A DNA stretch of 64,000 nucleotides from Hydrogenovibrio sp. JE_KL2 (GCF_009296185.1 NZ_WBJR01000003.1:186001-250000); one strand, 5' to 3'; shown: positions 49,207-58,419, numbered from the stretch's first letter. Notes: generated by a model from the sequence alone, not told the origin. Numbers and translations: made by a program.

Positions 49207-49767
49207 ATGGATATCGAAGCCGCCTATCACGAGCATCAAAAAGCGATTGAATCAGTACTGAAGTCCGGTGACCTATTGAAAGAAGTGGTAGAAAAGATGG
49301 TCGCAGCGCTGGAATCGGGCGCTAAAGTCTTGTGGATGGGGAATGGCGGTAGTGCGGCAGAAGCACAACATATGGCTGCGGAACTGATGGTACGTTATGT
49401 CATCAATCGCCAGCCGTTGGCATCCATCGCTTTGACAACAGATACTTCCCTATTGACCGCGCACTCCAATGACTTTGAATTTGAAACAATCTTTTCCCGC
49501 CAAGTTGAAGCGCTTGCTCAACCGGGTGATGTGGTGATTGGTATGAGTACTTCCGGTACCAGTGCCAATGTGCTAAAGGCTATGGAAGTGGCGCAACAAA
49601 AGGGCTGTTTGACGATTGCTTTGATCGGAAGCAGGCCTTCACCATTGTCGCAAACGGCAGACTATTGTTTCCCTATTCATTCTCAACAAACTGCGCGTAT
49701 TCAAGAAGCGCATACTTTCTTAAATCATTTAATCTGTGAAGGCTTGGATGCCCATTTCGCGGGCTAA
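49207..49767 (+). CDS. gmhA: D-sedoheptulose 7-phosphate isomerase
   Basis: A 186-residue SIS-domain enzyme that starts the ADP-heptose pathway. MGNGGSAAEAQHMAAELMVR and GMSTSGTSANVLKAMEVAQQ are the characteristic loops, and IQEAHTFLNHLICEGLD contains the conserved C-terminal active-site region. I start at the ATG at 49207, just after hldE, rather than at upstream in-frame codons that overlap hldE. Confidence 0.96.
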   Translation: MDIEAAYHEHQKAIESVLKSGDLLKEVVEKMVAALESGAKVLWMGNGGSAAEAQHMAAELMVRYVINRQPLASIALTTDTSLLTAHSNDFEFETIFSRQVEALAQPGDVVIGMSTSGTSANVLKAMEVAQQKGCLTIALIGSRPSPLSQTADYCFPIHSQQTARIQEAHTFLNHLICEGLDAHFAG

Positions 49768-49953
49768 ATATCAGCTCACAGAACATTTTTTAGGAAAATA
49801 TAAATCAGTGAGACTGTCGCTGACGATAATTTTTTAGATGTAAGTTGTGATGATTACTTAATAGAGAGTATAGCGTTATTATATTCAGCTGCGTCTTCCA
49901 AGCGTGTAGAGATACACACGAGAGCTTCAATTTCTAGGTTAAATTAAATAAAA

Positions 49954-49971
49954 GGCCGCTGAAAAGCGGCC
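49954..49971 (-). terminator. amtB: Terminator after amtB
   Basis: GGCCGCTGAAAAGCGGCC has 7-bp GC-rich arms, and on the minus strand it is followed by TTTTATTTAATTT. It lies 26 bp beyond the amtB stop. The rest of the gmhA-amtB gap shows no gene. Confidence 0.85.
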
Positions 49972-49997
49972 ATTTTACGACCTTCCAGAAATTTAAA

Positions 49998-51251
49998 TTA
50001 TTGTTTGTGGTCAAACTCCGGATAAGCTTCCATGCCACATTCTTGAACATCCATTCCTTCGATCTCTTCTTCTTCAGAAGGACGCAAGCCCATTACTTTG
50101 TCAATGATGAATAAAACAATCAGCGAAGCAACGAACATCCAGATAAAGATTGCCGCCGAACCAATTAACTGTCCCATGAAGGTTGCATCATTGTTACTGA
50201 ATAATACGGCGAAAATCCCCCAGATACCAGCGGTACCGTGGACAGAGACGGCTCCGACCGGGTCATCCAGTTTTACTTTATCCATCAAAACAACTGATAG
50301 AACAACAATGACACCACCAACAGCACCGATAAATAGGGCTAAGCCAGCTGAAGGTGCTAGTGGTTCCGCTGTGATAGAAACTAGGCCGGCTAAAGCGCCG
50401 TTAATGACCATTGTCAAATCAGTTTTTCCAAACATAAATTTGCTTAACAATGCGGCAGCAATCATACCGGCAGCGGCAGCGGCATTGGTGTTAACAAAAA
50501 TCTTGGAAACCGAATTGGCTTCACTGACGTTTGAGACCATGAGTTCTGAACCGCCGTTAAATCCAAACCAGCCCATCCACAAGATAAACATTCCCAAGGT
50601 TGCCATTGGCAAATTTGCTCCAGGTATGGCGCGGATTTCACCATTTAAACCATATCTACCGATGCGCGGTCCAACCATGATGACTGCTGCAAGAGCGGCA
50701 GCTGCACCAGCCATATGAACGACAACCGAACCGGCGAAGTCTTGAAAACCAAGCTGATCTAACCAGCCTCCACCCCATTTCCAGTAACCTTCCATAGGAT
50801 AAATGAATGCAGTTGTAACAACAGCAAAAACCAAGAATGGCCATAGCTTCATTCGTTCAGCAATCGCCCCTGAAACAATAGACATAGTTGCCGCCGCAAA
50901 AACAGCCTGGAAAAAAAAGTCAGACATTCCTGAATAGTAAGGGGCATTATCGCCACCAGCAGTAACAGCTGCTACCGTGTTGTCAGCGCCTAAAAAGAAA
51001 CTTAAGTTAGGTAAATAAGCGTTAATTGGGTCGCCAGGGTACATAATGTTGTAGCCAACAATTAGGTACATTGTGCAAGCGATACTGTATAAAAGTGCAT
51101 TTTTAGTTAAGATTTCGACCGTGTTTTTGCTTCTGACAAGACCTGCCTCGAGCATTGCGAAACCAGCAGCCATCCACATCACAAGTACCGCGCTGACTAG
51201 AAAATAAAAAGTATCTAGAGCGTAAGATAATTGTAGTAAGTTACCTTCCAT
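49998..51251 (-). CDS. amtB: Ammonium transporter
   Basis: A 417-residue inner-membrane channel of the Amt/MEP family with 11 helices. AGFAMLEAGLVRSKNTVEIL, the pore His residues in SVVVHMAGAAAALA and GAVSVHGTAGIWG, and WMGWFGFNGGSE are present. It transports ammonium under nitrogen limitation. It is preceded by glnK (41 bp gap), the classic glnK-amtB pair in which GlnK blocks the channel. Confidence 0.96.
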   Translation of the reverse strand: MEGNLLQLSYALDTFYFLVSAVLVMWMAAGFAMLEAGLVRSKNTVEILTKNALLYSIACTMYLIVGYNIMYPGDPINAYLPNLSFFLGADNTVAAVTAGGDNAPYYSGMSDFFFQAVFAAATMSIVSGAIAERMKLWPFLVFAVVTTAFIYPMEGYWKWGGGWLDQLGFQDFAGSVVVHMAGAAAALAAVIMVGPRIGRYGLNGEIRAIPGANLPMATLGMFILWMGWFGFNGGSELMVSNVSEANSVSKIFVNTNAAAAAGMIAAALLSKFMFGKTDLTMVINGALAGLVSITAEPLAPSAGLALFIGAVGGVIVVLSVVLMDKVKLDDPVGAVSVHGTAGIWGIFAVLFSNNDATFMGQLIGSAAIFIWMFVASLIVLFIIDKVMGLRPSEEEEIEGMDVQECGMEAYPEFDHKQ

Positions 51252-51291
51252 AAAATTTTCCTCAAATGATTGTTTTCGTCGTGTTCATTTT

Positions 51292-51630
51292 TTAGAGAGC
51301 TGTATCGTCCTCCTCAGCTGTTCTAATACGAATAGCCTGTTCAACTGTTGAAATAAAGATTTTCCCATCTCCAATTTTGCCAGTACGAACAGTATCAGAG
51401 ATGCAGCTGACTACCTCTTCTAACTTGTCATCAGCGATAACGAGTTCCAAAGATAATTTAGGAACGAAGCTAATCTGGTATTCTGCGCCGCGATAAATTT
51501 CTTTGTGACCTTTTTGACGACCATAACCTTTAACTTCAGTGACTGTTAAACCGTAATCACCTAAGTTAGATAGGGCTTCTCTCAAATCAGTTAGCCTGTA
51601 TGGGTTGATGATCGCATTGACTAATTTCAT
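51292..51630 (-). CDS. glnK: Nitrogen regulatory protein P-II (GlnK)
   Basis: A 112-residue P-II signal protein. The T-loop KGHKEIYRGAEYQISFVPK has the uridylylation Tyr at position 51. The C-loop IGDGKIFISTVEQAIRIRT is intact. It binds ATP/2-oxoglutarate and regulates AmtB. It is the first gene of glnK-amtB, so GlnK is the better name than GlnB. Confidence 0.96.
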   Translation of the reverse strand: MKLVNAIINPYRLTDLREALSNLGDYGLTVTEVKGYGRQKGHKEIYRGAEYQISFVPKLSLELVIADDKLEEVVSCISDTVRTGKIGDGKIFISTVEQAIRIRTAEEDDTAL

Positions 51631-52218
51631 AAGCGATTTCCTTGAATTATTTGAAAGAACAAACTGCCAACTAAAAATTGACAGTTTGAAGGGTGGAATG
51701 GAACAAATTCCGGATAAACAAAAGAATGTTTAATGCCAGGAAAAAAAGATTCTTATAAAACAGTGATATAGCTAACTTATTTCAATTTAGTTTCTTTTAA
51801 AGAACTAAAGTCGCACCAAGATAAAATAAATAGATTTTTATTATGGTGCATTTTTTCATCAATCATGAAGTTCGGAATTTGGTAGGTACTTGTTGTAGCG
51901 TTTCGATATTTGAGTGAGGTAGATAAAGGCGCCTCCAAGCTTCATAAAGTATTTGGGTTTGCCGTAGCGATAAACCATTGCATCTCCATTAGTTTACTAA
52001 GAGTGTTCAGTGTTATTAATGATGATAAAAAGGGCTAGATGAGAAACTGGTACCACAAATGGAAGTCAGTCTTTTAGAGGATTTAGGCAAAATATTTCCC
52101 CATTTTTAAGAAGATACACTTTGTATTATTTTGTTTGCGGGAAGAATGATAATTAAATTGAGGGTTGTGGATGCGCATTTTGCCGATGGCAACGCGTGAT
52201 GGATAAGCTTTAGAAAAG
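51631..52218. other. Gene-poor AT-rich interval upstream of glnK
   Basis: It carries the glnK promoter region. The only open frame I can point to is a minus-strand 39-codon frame (51978 to 51859) starting MVYRYGKPKYFMKLGG with GGAGA upstream; it is too short to trust. No tRNA or RNA gene is recognised. Confidence 0.4.
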
Positions 52219-52275
52219 ATTCAATTGGTCGGGACAGTAGGATTTGAACCTACGACCCCCGCCACCCCATGACGG
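52219..52275. repeat. Left attachment repeat (partial tRNA-Pro copy)
   Basis: This 57-bp sequence is identical to 58650-58706. It covers the tRNA 3' end, T arm, variable loop and anticodon region but lacks the 5' half, so it is not a functional tRNA. Typical of an att site left by site-specific integration into a tRNA 3' end. Confidence 0.93.
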
Positions 52276-52338
52276 ATTTTTGGATTTAAGATCTAGTTTT
52301 TTACTTAAAAAACAAATAGTTACATATTATGTTTTTTC

Positions 52339-52400
52339 TTGTCAGCTATTTGTCAGCAAGAATTTGTACGTATATATACTAAAATAAACAAGAATAAACC
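52339..52400 (+). repeat. Left copy of the island end repeat (candidate integrase arm sites)
   Basis: TTGTCAGCTATTTGTCAGCA and, about 24 bp further, AATAAACAAGAATAAACC are matched in the same order and spacing at 58500-58563. Each half contains two direct TTGTCAGC words. This resembles arm-type binding sites of a tyrosine recombinase. The role is inferred. Confidence 0.55.
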
Positions 52401-52424
52401 GAATTCTATAGGTTAAATTTAGTC

Positions 52425-52589
52425 ATGACTGATCATGCTTGGAGCAAAGAGGTAGCGGTATTTCTCATTCCCACCCCATCGCTGAGTAAAGAAGAAAAAA
52501 TTGTGGCAATGGATTTCAATATGAAAGACGGGATATTAAATATTTGGAGCAATCAAGCATTGCTACTTTATACACTTTATTTTTGGTGA
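52425..52589 (+). CDS. Short open frame at the island's left end (uncertain)
   Basis: A 54-codon frame, MTDHAWSKEVAVFLIPTPSL onward, ending LLYTLYFW. It matches nothing I recognise and has no clear ribosome site. It may be a remnant. The surrounding 52276-52760 gap is otherwise empty by eye. Confidence 0.2.
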   Translation: MTDHAWSKEVAVFLIPTPSLSKEEKIVAMDFNMKDGILNIWSNQALLLYTLYFW

Positions 52590-52760
52590 CAAATTTCTCT
52601 AAAACCCCTCCAAGAAACCAGCTTTTAGCAATTGAAAATACAGATTCAGTGGCGAAGTTTTTACCTCAAAATTTATGAAGATTAGATTACTTCTGTCGTT
52701 TAGAAGGAGTTTTTTTGGTAGGATTGCTTGTGGCGCATTATGTATAGTTAGAAGTTAAGT

Positions 52761-53126
52761 GTGGGTATTGGAATGCTAGGATTATTGGGGTTAATCTTTT
52801 CTGTAGGTGGTCTAGCATTTGCGGTTTATGACCATTGGCCCGCGTCATATAATGAACTAATGCATAAAGACTTTTGGTTGGCCGTATCCGGTTGGTTGGC
52901 AGCACTTTTCTATTGCGCTTATTCATGTTATTTAAAATACTGTATTGAGAAAAAAAATATGACGATCAATTCTCTCAATAATCAAGGCCTAGAGATTGAA
53001 AGAAAATTAGCTTCAAAGCAAGAAGAATTGCATAGGTCAAATGGAACTATAGATTATTTGCATAGTTGCTTGAAGAAAGAGCTGAAGACAGAGTCCCCAA
53101 AACCTAGAACACCAAGTGGAGAATAA
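52761..53126 (+). CDS. Small two-helix membrane protein with coiled coil
   Basis: A 121-residue protein. Two membrane helices (about residues 3-22 and 39-60) are followed by a charged coiled-coil tail (SLNNQGLEIERKLASKQEEL). No family recognised. The start is GTG at 52761, with an in-frame ATG at 52773. It ends 1 bp before the beta-family gene's ATG at 53128, so the two are co-transcribed and probably co-functional, perhaps as a membrane partner. Confidence 0.65.
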   Translation: MGIGMLGLLGLIFSVGGLAFAVYDHWPASYNELMHKDFWLAVSGWLAALFYCAYSCYLKYCIEKKNMTINSLNNQGLEIERKLASKQEELHRSNGTIDYLHSCLKKELKTESPKPRTPSGE

Positions 53127-53127
53127 G

Positions 53128-54255
53128 ATGAAATATGAAGATTATTGTTATTTCCCAAAAATTAGAACACGTCAGGCGGAATTACTAGGTTTTGAGCAGT
53201 TAGAAGAGGGGACGAGAGCATCGATTTTACCATTGTTTTCTGTAACAACTTTGGGGCAGAGAAAAACAGTTTCTTCAGTTTTGGATGGGGTTAAAGAAAA
53301 ATTTTTTGAACGACTAGATTATTTTTTACTCGAATTTGAAAGTAATAAACACGTTAAGTGTGAAGATCTTGATTATTACTTATCTGAAGAAAATAATTTT
53401 GAAAAGTGGGTTTCTTTGCATAAGGAAATTGATGCGAAATCGAATCTTATTCCTGGATTAATTCCTGCAAGCTTTATCAATAATAGACGCCAGTATGTAA
53501 AACACATTCAAACGATGGAAGAGAATTTTGATCATTTTTTCATAAAAATTGATCCAATGAGAAAAAGAGATGTAACTGCAGCCGTTACAGTAGCTAGTAT
53601 TTGTAACAAGCTTGAAAACAAGCTTTTTATTATAGATGTTGGTCAGATAGATAAGTCAAGAATAAGTGTTATTGAGCAAGCTATTATTTTTGTTATTAAT
53701 GAAATAAGAGAAATAGATTCGTCAATTAATATTGTGGTTCAGGGGAGTAGTTTTCCAAGAAGTTTTGCTGATTATGGAAGAGAAGCAGGAACTATCCCTA
53801 TGTTAGAGTGGGACTTGTTTTCTCGACTTGGTGGAACAGAAGTTTGTTTTTATGGTGATTATGCTTCAATTCATGGGGAGTTTTATGAGGGAAGCTATGC
53901 TTCTTTTGTGGCGAGAGTGGATTTGCCTGCCGAGAAGATGTGGGTTTTTGAAAGAAGAACAGCTCCTGATCAAGAAAACATAAATAGAGAGCAGTTGTAC
54001 ATTTCAGCGGCTAAGGCAATAAAAGAAAACGATTTTTGGGATCCAGAATTGGATTGCTGGGGGAAAAAGATTGTTGATGTTGTGGCCTCTGGAAGAGTTG
54101 AAGGATTTAAATCCCCTGCAAAGTGGATTAGTGTCAGGTTAAACCTTCATATAGAAAGAATGCGGCAGTATATAGAGGCCGGTTTGCTGGATGGAGGTTC
54201 TTCTATAAATACTGACGATGAATTCTTAGATGAAGTTGATGATGATGCTTGGTAA
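53128..54255 (+). CDS. Beta-family protein (T4 beta-like)
   Basis: A 375-residue soluble protein. The N-terminal YCYFPKIRTRQAELLGFEQL followed by SILPLFSVTTLG is the recognisable opening of the beta protein family (phage T4 beta-like; PF14350 as I recall). Its biochemical role is unknown, but members occur next to sce7726-type genes in mobile regions, consistent with this locus. The ATG at 53128 has GGAG upstream. The C-terminus is acidic (DDEFLDEVDDDAW). It converges with the sce7726-like gene, with only a 3-bp gap. Confidence 0.7.
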   Translation: MKYEDYCYFPKIRTRQAELLGFEQLEEGTRASILPLFSVTTLGQRKTVSSVLDGVKEKFFERLDYFLLEFESNKHVKCEDLDYYLSEENNFEKWVSLHKEIDAKSNLIPGLIPASFINNRRQYVKHIQTMEENFDHFFIKIDPMRKRDVTAAVTVASICNKLENKLFIIDVGQIDKSRISVIEQAIIFVINEIREIDSSINIVVQGSSFPRSFADYGREAGTIPMLEWDLFSRLGGTEVCFYGDYASIHGEFYEGSYASFVARVDLPAEKMWVFERRTAPDQENINREQLYISAAKAIKENDFWDPELDCWGKKIVDVVASGRVEGFKSPAKWISVRLNLHIERMRQYIEAGLLDGGSSINTDDEFLDEVDDDAW

Positions 54256-54258
54256 TAC

Positions 54259-55053
54259 TTACTTAAAGTTAGGGGTACGCTTAATTGGTCGCATTTTGTT
54301 TTGTGTTGACTGAGCTAGTATATTCGCTATAAACATATCATCTTCTTTTTTTGCATTTGTTAGTGTGTTGTCTTGCGTTTTACTAGAAGATGCGGATAAG
54401 TGGTGAAGGCAACTAGGTTTGTAACCATTATTCTTGATGCTTTTCATAAAAGCATTATGGCGAGAACGATAGTTTTGCTTTAATGTTTCTATGGACAAGG
54501 TTCTGATGTCCTTGATAGATAGCACATTACTACAGAGCTCATAAAGCTCAGATCTAGATAAACTGTTTTTTACATTTACTTTTTTTTGTTTAAGTTTACT
54601 TAATATTTCTTTTTGGTTCACAAAAGAAAGTAAGTCGTTAGCACTCTTTTTGAGGGTTATTTTCCCTTTTTGAGCAACTTTGAATCGTAATTTCTGGCCA
54701 TCATTTTCGAACTCAATTACAGACGTGCTCGGTGAGGCAATCTCTAAGACTTTACTTGTGAATTTGGGTGCGCAAACTACGAAGACTTTATCAAAACGTT
54801 TATGGTAAAGTTTTAGTTGGCCTTCTAAGCGATCTAGAGAGTCATATTCACTTTTAATTTCAAATCCTAATAATTTTCCATTAGCGACAGCAATATCAAT
54901 TCTTCGTGCGAAAGAAGTTCTGCTTCGGTCTGCAACGGGTAGCTCATTAATAACTACAGCATCATTTAAATAACCGTTTTCTTCAAGCCATTCAATTAAA
55001 TGCAGTTTTATTGTTGATTCTGTATGTCGCATAGAATTTAGTTGGATTTTCAT
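54259..55053 (-). CDS. sce7726-like protein with PD-(D/E)XK nuclease motif
   Basis: A 264-residue protein. The N-terminal half resembles the sce7726 family: TIKLHLIEWLEENGY, FARRIDIAVANGKLLGFEIK, and SLDRLEGQLKLYHKRFDKVF. D53 and E65-x-K67 fit the catalytic triad of the PD-(D/E)XK nuclease fold. The C-terminal half is basic with Ser/Lys-rich segments and could bind nucleic acid. It is convergent with the beta-family gene, so the pair is tail to tail rather than an operon. A host-defence or DNA-processing role is a guess. Confidence 0.7.
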   Translation of the reverse strand: MKIQLNSMRHTESTIKLHLIEWLEENGYLNDAVVINELPVADRSRTSFARRIDIAVANGKLLGFEIKSEYDSLDRLEGQLKLYHKRFDKVFVVCAPKFTSKVLEIASPSTSVIEFENDGQKLRFKVAQKGKITLKKSANDLLSFVNQKEILSKLKQKKVNVKNSLSRSELYELCSNVLSIKDIRTLSIETLKQNYRSRHNAFMKSIKNNGYKPSCLHHLSASSSKTQDNTLTNAKKEDDMFIANILAQSTQNKMRPIKRTPNFK

Positions 55054-55133
55054 TTTTAAATTATAAAAAAAAAATTGGTTATTTTCTTCTATTTTAGAAA
55101 ATTAAAATTAATACAGGGCGGATTTCAAGTTGA

Positions 55134-55440
<307 letters not shown>

Positions 55441-55465
55441 CCACTACACAAATTAAAAGGAGTGT

Positions 55466-55573
55466 GTGTCTTTTTCAACAAAGGAGAGAGCAGCCGCAAA
55501 AAAATTACTAGAAATGAAATTTAAAAGAAAAATAAAAGATTACGAAATTAGCAAACTTCTTTCAAAAATCTAA
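55466..55573 (+). CDS. Very short basic open frame (uncertain)
   Basis: A 35-codon frame from a GTG, SFSTKERAAAKKLLEMKFK onward, with AAGGAG at 55457-55462. It is highly basic and helical. Nothing recognised; it could be a remnant of the mobile element. The 55574-55715 stretch is AT-rich and holds the likely promoter of the HD operon. Confidence 0.2.
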   Translation: MSFSTKERAAAKKLLEMKFKRKIKDYEISKLLSKI

Positions 55574-55715
55574 GGCTGTTTACTTTTTTCTCGTAAGCTT
55601 ATATCCTGAACATATTGGTATAGTTTTTTTAATTTAAAAAACTTACAATACGGAAAAATAAATTTCCAAGCAAAAGAAGTAAGCTTAATGTTACAGAATA
55701 AAACAGTGCTATAGA

Positions 55716-56765
55716 ATGGTTAATAACTCGTTCAAGATATTTCCTGAAAAACCGTCTTCTATAGAAGATTGGATGGGATTCAAATCAGATGGTACTTATC
55801 AAAGAGTAATAAGTAGTGTTCCGTTTTCTCGTTTAAACGACATCTCATTTCTTGGGGCGCTTGACTATACACAACAAACACAAATAAGCAAAAATGAACG
55901 AAATCGAGCAGTTCATTCTTTGTATGTTGCTGCATTAGCAAACTATATCTCAACAAAAAGAAACTACTCTGAAGACCTAAAAAAACATTTAATTATTGCT
56001 GCACTACTGCATGATATTGGTCACCCTCCTTTGTCGCACAGTGTCGAACCATACACAAAGCAATTTTTAGGTCTTGGACATCACGAATTAAGTGAAAACA
56101 TAATTCGAGGTCTTGCGCCAAAAAGCAAACCTTTAAATAGTTACTTGAACAAAATTGTAGATATTAATTTTGTACTGGACTTAATTAACCAAAATTCAAC
56201 TGAAGAAGGCTCTGACTTATTTAACAGTCCAATAAATATTGACACAATTGATGGTATTACAAGAGCTTACGCATATCTGAAAAACACCCAAAAAGTCGAT
56301 ATGGCAGAGAGTCGTTTAAAAATCGCAGAAGCATCTTTTTTGCATAATAGTTCATGTAATAATCAAAATATCCTTGATGAATTTTGGAGCAAAAAAGATC
56401 AGGTCTACAGGCTTTTAATTAATAGCAATGAAGGTTTACTATCAGATAAGGCAAGTGAACTATTTTTCCATACCCTCTCTTGCTCAGAGACGATTTCTGA
56501 AGGTGATCTTTATTCTTCTGAGCATTCATGGAGAAAGCAATATAAGAAGCTATTTTCTTCATTATTTGAAATAAGAGCTCGTGGTAGAAATGAAATCCCG
56601 TCTTGGCTAGAAAATAAAACAATTGATTACAAAGCACGTGTTTATAAAGTTGAAAATGTTCAGGAACAATTTAATCGTTACTCTTGTGTTAAACAAACCA
56701 AAGAACATAATTTTGGAAGAAAGAATATTTCTAAAAAGCTAACTGCAACTCCATTATTTCAGTGA
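55716..56765 (+). CDS. HD-domain hydrolase, dGTPase/SAMHD1-like
   Basis: A 349-residue HD-superfamily metalloenzyme. H67 in NRAVHSLYVAALA, H99-D100 in ALLHDIGHPPLSHS, and the later INIDTIDGITRAYAYL (the family's DxxDYxxRD-like block) match the dNTP triphosphohydrolase/SAMHD1-type pattern. Such enzymes cleave dNTPs or related nucleotides. Substrate cannot be told from sequence. It is the first gene of a three-gene operon: the nucleotidyltransferase starts 7 bp downstream. Low G+C and IS remnants on both sides suggest transfer. Confidence 0.82.
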   Translation: MVNNSFKIFPEKPSSIEDWMGFKSDGTYQRVISSVPFSRLNDISFLGALDYTQQTQISKNERNRAVHSLYVAALANYISTKRNYSEDLKKHLIIAALLHDIGHPPLSHSVEPYTKQFLGLGHHELSENIIRGLAPKSKPLNSYLNKIVDINFVLDLINQNSTEEGSDLFNSPINIDTIDGITRAYAYLKNTQKVDMAESRLKIAEASFLHNSSCNNQNILDEFWSKKDQVYRLLINSNEGLLSDKASELFFHTLSCSETISEGDLYSSEHSWRKQYKKLFSSLFEIRARGRNEIPSWLENKTIDYKARVYKVENVQEQFNRYSCVKQTKEHNFGRKNISKKLTATPLFQ

Positions 56766-56772
56766 GTAAAAC

Positions 56773-57771
56773 ATGGATTTTTTACAATTCACAAAGCCAT
56801 TTGAAATTATACACGCACACAATAATTTCACTATTGAAAAACTAAGCGAGATTAGAGATGCTTTAGCTGTCGCACTAAACAGCAGCGCCTATAAAGATAA
56901 TTTCACGATAGTCACTACTGGTTCATATGGAAGAGGAGAAGCGTCTCAGGAATCAGACATTGATTTAATTATTCTTGTTAATGACGAAAATATAGTTGAA
57001 GACAATTCAATCATCCAATCAGAGCTAAAACAAATAGCGGACATAATTTCGACTCTTGTCCCTGCTCCTACAGGATCAACAGGAACATTTGGAACTGATG
57101 AAATCCATTCGTATGATGAATTGACTAAAAATATTGGCGGAAACAAAGATACCAATATCACCATGACTCACCGTGTTTTATTACTGCTAGAAGGAACATG
57201 GCTTTTTAATGAAAATGGCTTCAAAGAGCTTCGAGCAAACTTATTATCAAAATATATTGCAGATGAGCAACCTGCAGGACAAATAACTAGCTTTCTGCTG
57301 AATGACATTATTAGATTTTATAGAACGATGACAACCGACTTTGCAAACAAAGTGTTTGAACGTGGTCAGTCATGGGGCTTAAGAAGCGTCAAACTGAGTT
57401 ATTCAAGAAAGCTACTATATTTTGGTGGCATAATAGCTGTCGCCGAAGCAGTGAATCATGAAAAACGCTCAGAAAAAATAGCCGCCATATCAGATCTTCT
57501 AGATGTATCTCCACTTGAAAGGATATGTCGAATCAATAATTCCAATGAACATACGAAAGAAGTATTTGAGGCATATGAGTATTTTCTAAAAATAATTTCT
57601 GATGCCGAAAAGAGAAAGCAGTTAAGTGAATTAAAAAAAATTGACAGAAATGAATCACCCGCATATCTAGAAATACGTGAAACTAGAAAAGAGTTTTCAC
57701 AAAAGCTCTCTTCATGGTTGTGCAATCATTATCAGGACGACCACCCGATTCACAATGCACTACTTTTCTGA
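56773..57771 (+). CDS. Nucleotidyltransferase-fold protein
   Basis: A 332-residue protein of the polymerase-beta-like nucleotidyltransferase superfamily. The signature TGSYGRGEASQESDIDL (GS...D-x-D, with D62 and D64) is complete; a third acidic residue is likely in the DEIHSYDELTK region. The C-terminal 200 residues are helical. It could transfer NMP to a protein, nucleotide or small molecule. It is operonic with the HD hydrolase before it and the phosphatase 5 bp after it. Confidence 0.82.
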   Translation: MDFLQFTKPFEIIHAHNNFTIEKLSEIRDALAVALNSSAYKDNFTIVTTGSYGRGEASQESDIDLIILVNDENIVEDNSIIQSELKQIADIISTLVPAPTGSTGTFGTDEIHSYDELTKNIGGNKDTNITMTHRVLLLLEGTWLFNENGFKELRANLLSKYIADEQPAGQITSFLLNDIIRFYRTMTTDFANKVFERGQSWGLRSVKLSYSRKLLYFGGIIAVAEAVNHEKRSEKIAAISDLLDVSPLERICRINNSNEHTKEVFEAYEYFLKIISDAEKRKQLSELKKIDRNESPAYLEIRETRKEFSQKLSSWLCNHYQDDHPIHNALLF

Positions 57772-57776
57772 TTTTG

Positions 57777-58292
57777 ATGAACAAACTACTGTTTATAAGA
57801 CACGCAGAAACAGACTTTAATAAACAAAATCTCTGGATGGGCTGCACAGACCACCCTCTCAATCAAACAGGAATGCTCCAAGCTCAATACACTGCGCTTG
57901 AACTTTCATCTACTAGATTAGATGCAATATACTCTAGCCCTCTTTCAAGAGCAGTTACCTCTGCAGAAACAATACAAAAGCACAACCTATCAAACCCTCC
58001 AATTTTCATACTGGATGGTCTAAAAGAACGCAACTTCGGTAAATTTGAAGGAAGAAAAAAGAGCGAGAAGAATAGAGAATTGCTGGAACTTTCAGATAGT
58101 GTAGAAACCGTCGATAATGTCAAAAAACGTGTAAAAGAAGCTCTTGCACAAATACCAAGACATGGTAATTACCTTATTGTCTCACACTCTGCCATATACA
58201 GAATTATACGTTCTGAGCTTGGCTTTCAATCTGCTCCAGACGTCCACAGTTTGCTGAATATGCAGTGCGTAGAGATTGTAGCGGTAAAATGA
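57777..58292 (+). CDS. Histidine phosphatase family protein
   Basis: A 171-residue phosphoglycerate-mutase-like phosphatase. LLFIRHAETDFN carries the catalytic RH(A/G) motif; SSPLSRAVTSAETI, LKERNFGKFEGR and VSHSAIYRII carry the other active-site residues. These enzymes often act on small phosphorylated metabolites such as alpha-ribazole phosphate or nucleotides. I use the ATG at 57777; upstream in-frame starts overlap the nucleotidyltransferase gene. The stop overlaps the start of the next IS3 remnant. Confidence 0.8.
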   Translation: MNKLLFIRHAETDFNKQNLWMGCTDHPLNQTGMLQAQYTALELSSTRLDAIYSSPLSRAVTSAETIQKHNLSNPPIFILDGLKERNFGKFEGRKKSEKNRELLELSDSVETVDNVKKRVKEALAQIPRHGNYLIVSHSAIYRIIRSELGFQSAPDVHSLLNMQCVEIVAVK

Positions 58293-58419
58293 AGCACGCC
58301 AAGACATTTTTGATTACATCGAAATGTTTTACAATCCTAAACGACGTCATTCTTCTAACAATCAACTCTCACCGGTTGAATACGAGAAGCAGTACGAAAT
58401 GAGGCTAAAAAGTCTCTAG
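58291..58419 (+). pseudogene. Second IS3-family transposase remnant (extreme C-terminus)
   Basis: A 42-codon frame, EARQDIFDYIEMFYNPKRRH and SSNNQLSPVEYEKQYEMRL, is the usual end of an IS3-family orfB (DYIExFYNxxRxHSxLxxLSPxxYE). Its type differs from the remnant at 55143, so it comes from another element. It starts exactly where the phosphatase gene ends, so the joint is probably an old recombination point. Confidence 0.85.

Noticed and set aside
50098-50718. 206-codon plus-strand open frame antisense to amtB
   Set aside because: It is the mirror of a well-supported amtB; low-complexity Ala/Pro translation and no ribosome site.
51803-51818. Possible sigma-54 promoter for glnK (TGGTGCGACTTTAGTT, minus strand)
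   Set aside because: The near-invariant GC of the -12 element reads GT and four other consensus positions are weak; not enough to call.
52219-52275. Second tRNA-Pro gene
   Set aside because: Only the 3' part is present; the 5' acceptor strand and D arm are missing, so it is an attachment-site fragment.
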